DNA from: Diabrotica undecimpunctata
Taxonomy: Eukaryota > Arthropoda > Insecta > Coleoptera > Chrysomelidae
Length of the DNA: 64,000 nt
Assembly: GCF_040954645.1 (NCBI RefSeq)
Contig: NC_092807.1
Span: 26,880,353-26,944,352 of the forward strand
Reading direction: 5' to 3'
Shown: positions 56,919 through 64,000 of the stretch, piece by piece
How positions within the stretch are numbered: position 1 is the stretch's first letter
Layout: each line of letters begins with the position of its first letter
Position numbers and translations under genes: made by a program
Notes under the pieces: model-generated
What the model was told of the DNA's origin: nothing
What the model saw: the letters and a program-made list of their open reading frames with translations, nothing else
The model's database searches: none

Positions 56919-56927
56919 TATTGACAT
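56919..56927 (+). repeat. LINE target-site duplication, right
   Basis: Matches 56250-56258. Confidence 0.6.
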
Positions 56928-57384
56928 GGGTGGCAATAATAGGAGATCTGTAATCCTAATATTGTCATTCGCAACGTCAATAAAAAAGTATTCTTTATTT
57001 AGTTTTTGTTTAGTTTTTTGATATAATTAAAATATATTTTTAAAGAAAATACATTTCTTTACCACTACTCAAATTTGTTTTCATTTATTAATAAAAGTGT
57101 AGGATTTATTTAGAGCCAACCGTTAAGGTGGCAATATTTGGCTCACTTACCTTATACAAAGCATGCCCTACTATAGTTATTAAGTATAAGTTGGTACAAT
57201 AGTGTAGGTTGGCTACAGTGTATTTATTACTTACGTAAAAGTCATTGACTGTACATAACTGTAGGCAAGGCAAGATGGTTGTAATATGTTGTTCTAAATA
57301 ATAGAGCTCAAAAAAAGGTCAAAAACTGGAAGACCATTTTATGAATTTTGACAAGAACTCTACAGACTAGCGGGACATAACATA
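56928..57384. other. Intergenic, no gene recognised
   Basis: AT-rich; no coding similarity seen. Confidence 0.4.
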
Positions 57385-57600
57385 GTCATATTGGTATAGG
57401 AGGTCATCGGGTAATAAACGGCAATGAAAGAGCTGATGAACTTGCCAGAAGAGGATCAGATACAGGATACTCCGGGCCAGAGTCGGCCGTAGGAGTACCC
57501 AAAAGCACCGTTCGCGATAGGAAAAAAGCTTGGATTCGATCACAATATAACTTTCACTGGATATTTTTTGGTTTTTACATCAGGAATAGATAAATTCCAA
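57385..57600 (+). mobile_element. LINE RNase H fragment
   Basis: Reads GIGGHRVINGNERADELARR, then GYSGPESAVGVPKSTVRDRK, the C-terminal half of the RNase H domain (GHxGIxGNExADxLA) of Jockey/I-type LINEs. Confidence 0.7.
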
Positions 57601-57659
57601 GTAAAACTGTTTAGAACTGTTTAGGAGTACAAACGTTTTAGAGTTTAATGCTCTATAGA

Positions 57660-58600
57660 TTTGATTTTGAAGGATTCTTCTTCTTCATGTACCATGTCCT
57701 TTCAGAACGTTGGTTACCATCATAGCTATCTTAATTTTATTCACTGCCACCCTAAATAACATGCTTGTAACACCATACCAATCTCGCACTTCTTCAACCA
57801 TGAGGTTCTTCTTCGTCCTGGACTGCGTTTGCCTGCTATTTTTCCTTGCATGATATTTTGTAGCAACCTATATTTGGGACCTCTCATTACATGTCCGAAA
57901 TTCTCCAGCTTTCTCTACTTGATGCTTTTTATGATCTCATTAGTCTTGCTGAGACGTTCTAGTATTGTGAAGTTTCGAATCTTCTCCACCCAGGAAACTT
58001 TTAAGATTCTTCTATAGCATCACATTTCGAAAGCCTCAAGGCGATTTATATCGATTTTATTCACAGTCCAGGACTCGACACCATAAAGTAAGACCGAGAA
58101 CACGTAGCAGCGAAGTAGGCGGATCCTCAATGCCAATTTTAGGTTTCTGTTACATAACACCTTGGACATCCTTCTAAAATCTAATTTCGCCGTGACTTTC
58201 TGCGTTACAATTTAATTGCTGTCCAAGGTAAACGATTTTATTATCTTGCTCAAGTTTGGTATTATTTACATATATAGACGGTTTTATATATGCTGTTGTT
58301 TACTTATTACGAGTATTTTGGTTTTCCGTATGTTCAGGTCCAGACCTGCCTACCTACAACTCTCAACGACACTATCAAGTAGTGTTTGCAGATCTTCTTG
58401 ACTAGAAGCTAGGAGTACTGTATTGTCCGCGTATCGTAAATTATTGATGACTTCACCGAAGTATTCCTTCTTGTTTTTCAGAAAGTGCTTTGCAAATTCG
58501 TTTGGAGTAAACGTTGAAAAGCAGGGGTGACAAAAGGCATCCCTGCCGTACTCTTCTTTTAATATTGTGATGATAAGAGCCTGTGATTCCACACCATCTA
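57660..58600 (-). mobile_element. LINE, AAG-tailed family, RT palm to 3' end
   Basis: Minus strand: NNLRYADNTVLLASSQEDLQ (the catalytic ADD is ADN), then LALRIRLLRCYVFSVLLYGV, a shifted RRILKVSWVEKIRN, FGHVMRGPKYRLLQNIMQGK and RRTSWLKKCEIG, ending in a cttcttcttc run. It is related to but clearly more diverged than the copies at 10938-12930 and 56259-56918. Confidence 0.75.
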
Positions 58601-59944
58601 CTAAAACTCATGTTCTTTGATTCCAATATAAATTTGCAATTATTCGAACATTCCTGCCGTCCAAGCCAATGTCTTTTAGAAGGATTAGATTGTCATAAAG
58701 TCATGTTTCACAAAATAGTACTATTTGTGTCATCGACAACAACTGTATCACCGAGTTTACATAAATTTTAAGTCTGTTGTACTACCGTAAACCGGGATTA
58801 CTTTGCCCCGTTTTTAACGGTCTCTGAAAAATTTTAAATAAAATGTTTATAAAACTGAGAGATATCTTTATTCACTTGAAACCTATATCCCTACATATAA
58901 AAAATACTTTAAACAATTATGGTTATGCTTTACTTTAAAGTTACCTTGCCCAACTTATTAAAATAACGTCTAATCGCTAGTTTTCACGTCACTGGTGCAA
59001 AGTTAGGCACACAGTTTGTTTAATTTTCCCCATCTACAAAATAAATAAAAAAAATGGAAAATGATATTTTTTCAGAATTTATTGCAGAAAACTAAAACAT
59101 AATTTGGATTACTTTAATAAAATACAAAAAAATATAATTATTTACTTATCTCATAAAATGTAACTAGATTTACCGTACAAAAACTTAATAAAACTAGGAA
59201 GGCAAATATTCAATGAAAAACACTGTCTCGTAAGATTTTAGAAACAAATACATATATGTGTGGTACCAAAAATGTATACCTGCTCAACGTAACAACATTC
59301 AGTTCGGACACAGAAAAGATACCCCTTTTTGTAACTTGTTTGGGAGGTTTAATAGATTCAAAACATTTGACCAAGAGTACTTAAAGTTAATCTTTCTTTG
59401 GAGGCCACTTCCACATTTTTAACGATTTCTGCATTGAGCTTATTGTAACTTCATTAGTGTTAAAGGGAACAATTTGTTCAGGATGGAATGTCCTTCAAAA
59501 AAAGAGACCACATAACATCCAACTTCTCTTACTTATCAAAATGAAAATTATTTCTTCGATAGCATTTGTATTCTACAAAATTTATGAACTCTCTTTCTTT
59601 CTCTTGCTCTTTTTTAAGTTCATCTAAGTTAACATCGCCGATGAATCATTATTAAAATTAAGTGTGTCCTCTCTCCAAAAAGTAGAAGATCCCGGTTGCT
59701 GTTCGTCTTCTGCTGTAGTGGTGGTCGTGGGTTAGGTTAAGTTAGGTCGTGGTTAAGTTCATAGACATGCGACAGAGAAAACTGACACAAAGCAGTCCCT
59801 GCATATCTTTATAATTTGCCAGGATTATCGACCACCTGACCTTCTCATTGGTGATTTAGGTCACGTGGTCGATAAACCTGTCAAATTAGAAAGAGACGCA
59901 ATCGCACTGAGAGAACTGGCTGGTACTGCAACGATCAGTCTATC
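58601..59944. other. Intergenic, repeat-like
   Basis: Includes accgtaaaccgggattactt and several 'tttgccc' words that recur near 62080, possibly ends of the pogo-like element at right. No protein similarity. Confidence 0.4.
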
Positions 59945-60461
59945 TTGTATTCTATGTCTGTGGTTAGGTTAGATCCTGGACCAGGGTTTTTAATTTTTGA
60001 TGAAGCCTTATCTCATTTAGACCTCCGAATTATAGAAGCTGCAATGAAAAAAGATATAACTCTGTTTTGTTTACCGTCCAACACCACCCATGAGCTTCAA
60101 ACACTTTATAAAGCAGTCTTCAGGAGTTTCAAATCTTACTGGGATGAGGAGGTGTTAAATTTTTGGGTGAATTATAATAACGAACGTACCATCAACCGAG
60201 CAAGATTTGGGCAAATATTTAGCCGGTTTGGAAAAATGCAATGACGCAAAAAAAAATTGTTCTGGATTTGAAGCAACTGGAATGTAACCATTCAATCCAA
60301 ATGCTATTCCGGATGATGCCCTTGCCCCTAGTTGTCTGACACAACGAAATATTGAAACAATCGCCAAAGATTTTCATGAAAATACTGTAACTGAACCAGA
60401 AATTGAACCAACTGGTAAAAAGGCTGCAAAAAAAGTGAGACAGAGACATATGAGGGACTAA
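59945..60461 (+). pseudogene. pogo-like transposase relic, C-terminal part
   Basis: The frame 59945-60244 reads GPGFLIFDEALSHLDLRIIE, KDITLFCLPSNTTHELQTLY and KAVFRSFKSYWDEEVLNFWV, then NRARFGQIFSRFG, the end of a DDE_1 core. DEALSHLD replaces the usual DGHxSHL. After frameshifts it continues to IPDDALAPSCLTQRNIETIA and KKAAKKVRQRHMRD, where an unrelated insertion begins. The N-terminal half is missing. Confidence 0.75.
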
Positions 60462-61020
60462 ATTGTCATCGAATGCCATAGTCTGTGGACTAGTACGCAT
60501 TTCGATGCGCATCGCCCCGCCTCAAATTTTCCCATTGGCTCTTGACCTGGAAATCCCTATTTATCGCTCGAACAGCACATATAAATATTGGCGATTTTCA
60601 AGTCAGTCCCTCACGGGCTCTCCGAGAGCTTAGTGCTCTCGGGGCTCTGCTCCTGTTCTATTTTCCATACTCTGTGGCTGAGAGTTATTTTCAACTTTAA
60701 CTTGGTGTTTTTATTTCGACAATCCTTTGTCATGTAAGAAAATATCTTGTCTTTCTCAAGACAAGCCATCGGAAGACCACAACCTAATGTACCATTTTCG
60801 ACGAGGAATTTGTTGTGTAAGAAATATCTTGCCTTTTTCAAGGCAAGACACCGAAGATATAAATATTTTCCAAGTCCATAACCCGAAAATGGACTTAAGT
60901 AGAGGAGCTCTCGACAGTATATTCGAAGCCCTCTACAGAGCACCCGGAGACAACAGAAGGTGGTTAGACCCTTATTTGTTCCCCCGAGGTGACAAAATAA
61001 GTACAAGTTTTATTTCCAGT
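60462..61020 (+). mobile_element. Unidentified insertion with Pol II promoter-like signals and twin hairpins
   Basis: Interrupts the pogo-like reading. It carries a GC-box-like gccccgcctc and a CCAAT-like attggc, TATAAATA at 60580 and a tcagt initiator at 60603 (about 25 bp on). An 8-bp perfect hairpin ccgagagcttagtgctctcgg (60622-60642) follows, then two related hairpins (60746-60765, 60828-60847). The last third is open (60790-61083 in frame; KMDLSRGALDSIFEALYRAP). It could be a retroelement LTR plus leader, or the 5' end of a LINE. Edges are uncertain. Confidence 0.45.
60580..60607 (+). promoter_or_regulatory. Core promoter-like TATA and initiator
   Basis: TATAAATA with tcagt about 25 bp downstream, a common arthropod Pol II arrangement. 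Confidence 0.45.
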
Positions 61021-61330
61021 GGTTTTCTGATGACACCACAGTTAAAAGTATCAACAAAAAACGTTGACAGGCCATTAATGTGAAAGCATAAGAAGTTACC
61101 AGAGATTTATTTAGTGCTCAATCTCATAGCTCAGCAAAACCAAAACCAAATTTAAAAATAATCATGGTACTGTTTCTTGTGCGATAAAGATAGAAGGCCT
61201 GACATGCGCAACTGTGTTCGTTGTAATCGGTATATCCACGAGGAATGTATAGCATTAACAAAAGATGACAAGGACATATTTGTGTGTCTCGATGTGTGTA
61301 AATGTGTCATATACGTACTTAATATATATT
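61021..61330 (+). pseudogene. PHD-finger end of the pogo-like relic
   Basis: Resumes with TPQLKVSTKNVDRP, then, at 61172-61290, WYCFLCDKDRRPDMRNCVRC and NRYIHEECIALTKDDKDIFV followed by Cys: a C4HC3-type PHD pattern closely similar to 56080-56150 (HEACVELTKDDKEKFTC). Confidence 0.65.
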
Positions 61331-63330
61331 GACAAATTTTTGTTTTTAAAATCAATATAAGTTTCTTTTACTAAAGTTTGTATTTGTTCTTTAATTCTTC
61401 GGTTTAAAATTTATTATTCACGTCAATTTTTCTGTAAAATGAAACTGGCCTAAGTCACTAGTTCCAAATAAGGCCAAATATTCAAGATTTAATCGATGTT
61501 CCAATTTAATATTTATTTATTTATTAAGTATTTTATCGTTACATTTGGTAGGTAACATGTTAGGCAATGTGCGTACAAGACTTTTCCCCACATATTATTG
61601 CTGAATAACATATTGCAGATATCTATACCCTAACGTGGCCTTATTTGGTGTCCTTTTTATAGGCATATAGCTATCCCGCATAAAGTTAAACGCATAGAGA
61701 ATAATAATATATATTTCGGTCGTAAAAAATGATCAATTCACCACAGTTTAAAAATTATTTTGAATATTTTTTAGACAATATTTAGGATGGATAAGATTTC
61801 TGAAAGTATCTGCAGTAGATCACAACATATCTGATAATACTAACATAAAAGATAGAGCCCAACATGTAAAAAAGCAATCTTCTAAATAAACTAAACCTGT
61901 ATTATAAATATCGTCACACCAAATCAAAAAAGCAAAATCTATTATAGCAAAATAAACAAACTTTTATTGAATGCTACATAAAGTGGTTACTGGAAGACAA
62001 TTCAATTAATTATCACTGCCAGCAAGCCGTTCGCGAGGGAAATTCGCGGGATTTTATTGAATTAACCGGGAAATGTGACGGTAAATGGAATTGTAATTAC
62101 TTTGCCCAGAAAATACATTTTCCCGACGTTACTCGCATACTGCAAACTATAAAAGAAGCTACATTTTTCAAGAAAACTCAGTCTCTGCAGTTCTGTCGAG
62201 TGCATCAGTCCATATATAAACTGTGAGTATATTTTCATTTTATTTTTAAGTTCTCCCTCGTGTTAAGACTTGTCTACACCTTTGCATTTACGCATCTTCG
62301 TATATAAATTTGTTTATTTGTAAATATTATCTAATAAATTCATTTATTCATTTTCCAGACATTGATCTACGGCTATTTTTAATTAATTTTATAATATATA
62401 GCTACTTTATATTTACAGTTACGTGACATTTATCTGACAGTAGATTTAATCTTTTTCTTAAAGTTGTCTTTGTTTAAGTTGTTTACTACCGTACAAACGT
62501 ACCTAAGTATGTCGTCTCACAATAAACTCTGAATAAGAATATTTTTAGAAGTAATAGTATCTTTTATGTTTACAAATCGTCATTTTTGTGACTTTAGTCA
62601 CAATATCATGACTCACATCTCTCACATCATTGCTAGAAAGTTACTTGTTTTTTTTTTTGTCGAAATTGTGGATGTTTTTGCTCTACAACCAAACGTTATA
62701 ATTTTGGTACTTAAAAATAAACCTAAAATTTTACTTATGCATGAATCTCATATAAAAACGATTATTTTGGCATTGTTGGTATACCCAATTCTATAACAAC
62801 AAAATCAAACTTATTTTCTTTAACTGATCAGCAAAAAATTCTGCTATAGACTGAACAGGTGGTTGTAACTTAAATCATTATTCATGGAATATACTTACAG
62901 CTCCTGAACTTAGATTTTTCCATTTTAGGAGCCGTCATAATATAATTTTTAAAATCGTATATTTTTTCTTTCTTGAAAAAATAACAGGGGATATTTAGCT
63001 TTTTTTTTTTTTCAGTTCAATTAATTTCAGATTAATGCTCTGAAATTTATAAAAGCTTTCCGACAATAGACACTCGACCTAAGATCGACTCGATCATCCC
63101 TGGATTAAAGTTGTCCTTTAAGCCCAAAGGCTACCATTTTTAACAAAGGCTACGGTGGCCTTTGTTGACACTTATTACTCAATAATAATATACAGTATTA
63201 CTCCTAGACAGTTTCTCCATACAGAGCAGACATTCAGATGTTTTATAAGTTTCGTCTCGTAGTGAAATTGACGTTTTGTTGATCAATATTATGTCCTGAG
63301 ATGATTTTTCAGTCCACATATAATACCAGT
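61331..63330. other. Intergenic, no gene recognised
   Basis: AT-rich. A promoter-like arrangement lies at 62148-62223 and is listed separately. A frame at 62566-62796 has no similarity that I recognise. Confidence 0.4.
62148..62225 (+). promoter_or_regulatory. Possible promoter with short exon and donor
   Basis: TATAAAAG at 62148, a tcagt initiator 30 bp on (62178-62182), and a gtgagt donor-like site at 62223. It could begin a transcript leaving the window or belong to a retroelement LTR. Confidence 0.35.
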
Positions 63331-63334
63331 ATCT

Positions 63335-64000
63335 TCATCTTCTTCTTCTTCTTCTTCTTTCTTCTTGTATGTAGGCTTTAAAACCTGTTTCTTCTTCAAT
63401 ATTAGCCTTCTTATCTTTTTCTTGGTCTGCCAATAGTTCTTCGTCCATTTGGTGACTTATCTCGTGCTATTCGTACTATCCTATCCTCTGCCATTCTACT
63501 AATTTGTTCGTTCCACTCCTGTTTCCGTTTTGTCACCCATCCATTTAAGTCTTCTATATTGCATGCTCTTCTTCTGTTTTCGCTTCTCTCTCTATCCAAC
63601 AGACTTTTCCCTGATATTCGTCGAAGTATTTTCATCTCTGTTGTTTCTAGTAGTCGTCTCGTTTTAGATGTGTCTCCGCCGTGTATGTTAATATAGGTCT
63701 AATTGCTGCTTTATAGATTCTTGTTTTTGTGTCTTGTCTTAGGTGTTTGTTCTTCCAGATTGTGTTATTAAGAGATCCCGCCGCTTTACTTGCTTTTAAG
63801 CTTTGTTGTCGTATTTTTTTTCAACATCTCCGTAACTAGTTATATCTATTCCCAGATATGTAAACCTTGCTTCCTGCTTTATTATTTTCCCATCAATTTC
63901 TATTTTACATCGTAGTGGGTATTTAGATGTTGTCATACATTTGGTTTTTTCTGTTGATACTATCATATTGTATTTCTTGGCTGTTGTATTGAAGATGTGT
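63335..64000 (-). mobile_element. LINE 3' part, continues past the window
   Basis: Minus strand from the right edge: an eroded post-RT block (AAIRPILTYTAET, about 63720), then the frame 63635-63411 (MKILRRISGKSLLDRERSEN, DRIVRIARDKSPNGRRTIGR and PRKR), ending in an (AAG)n tail at about 63340-63362. RT would lie to the right. Confidence 0.72.

Overview
This is an AT-rich, intron-rich stretch of an animal nuclear genome, almost certainly an insect. Its host genes match insect orthologues, and the repeat load (many LINE families, piggyBac, Tc1/mariner, pogo, hAT and Penelope-like copies, long TA tracts) suits a large, transposon-swollen genome. A beetle such as a chrysomelid is my guess; the sequence does not prove it.

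Only three host genes are supported. (1) The 3' part of a Raf serine/threonine kinase lies on the plus strand at 3750-13431: four exons covering most of the kinase domain and the C-terminal tail; the upstream exons lie outside the window. (2) A complete kynurenine aminotransferase / cysteine-S-conjugate beta-lyase gene lies on the plus strand at 34439-44592: eight exons, 461 codons, with a possible mitochondrial leader. (3) A complete NDUFA8 gene (respiratory complex I, four CX9C motifs) lies on the minus strand at 50350-53790: three exons, 175 codons. All splice sites used are GT/AG and every junction restores the family consensus. The genes are separate transcription units with no sign of co-regulation.

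The rest is mobile DNA in layers. 1-3620: a LINE split by a younger LINE with a 13-bp target duplication. 4040-8290 (Raf intron): a terminal-inverted-repeat element holding a LINE fragment and an apparently intact Tc1/IS630-like transposon with unusual DD81E spacing. 10938-12930: a LINE between two TA tracts. 13895-14997: a Penelope-like remnant with a 417-bp inverted repeat in which I found no mismatch. 16949-21955: a decayed piggyBac element broken by two LINEs. 22800-33690: a graveyard of LINE pieces plus a Penelope GIY-YIG endonuclease fragment. 38826-41478 (KAT intron): a Tc1 relic holding a second inverted-repeat element with a tRNA-like segment. 45945-48261: a mariner relic with inverted repeats of about 430 bp. 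51028-52870 (NDUFA8 intron): hAT, DD81E-family and Jockey-like fragments side by side. 54978-61300: two pogo-like, PHD-finger transposase relics, one with a LINE at its end and one split by an unidentified 550-bp insertion with its own promoter-like signals. 63340-64000: a LINE that continues past the window.

No rRNA gene, functional tRNA gene, CRISPR array or bacterial-type operon was seen. The least familiar items are the DD81E transposon, the perfect Penelope inverted repeat, the tRNA-like nested element, and the insertion at 60462-61020 with paired compensatory hairpins.
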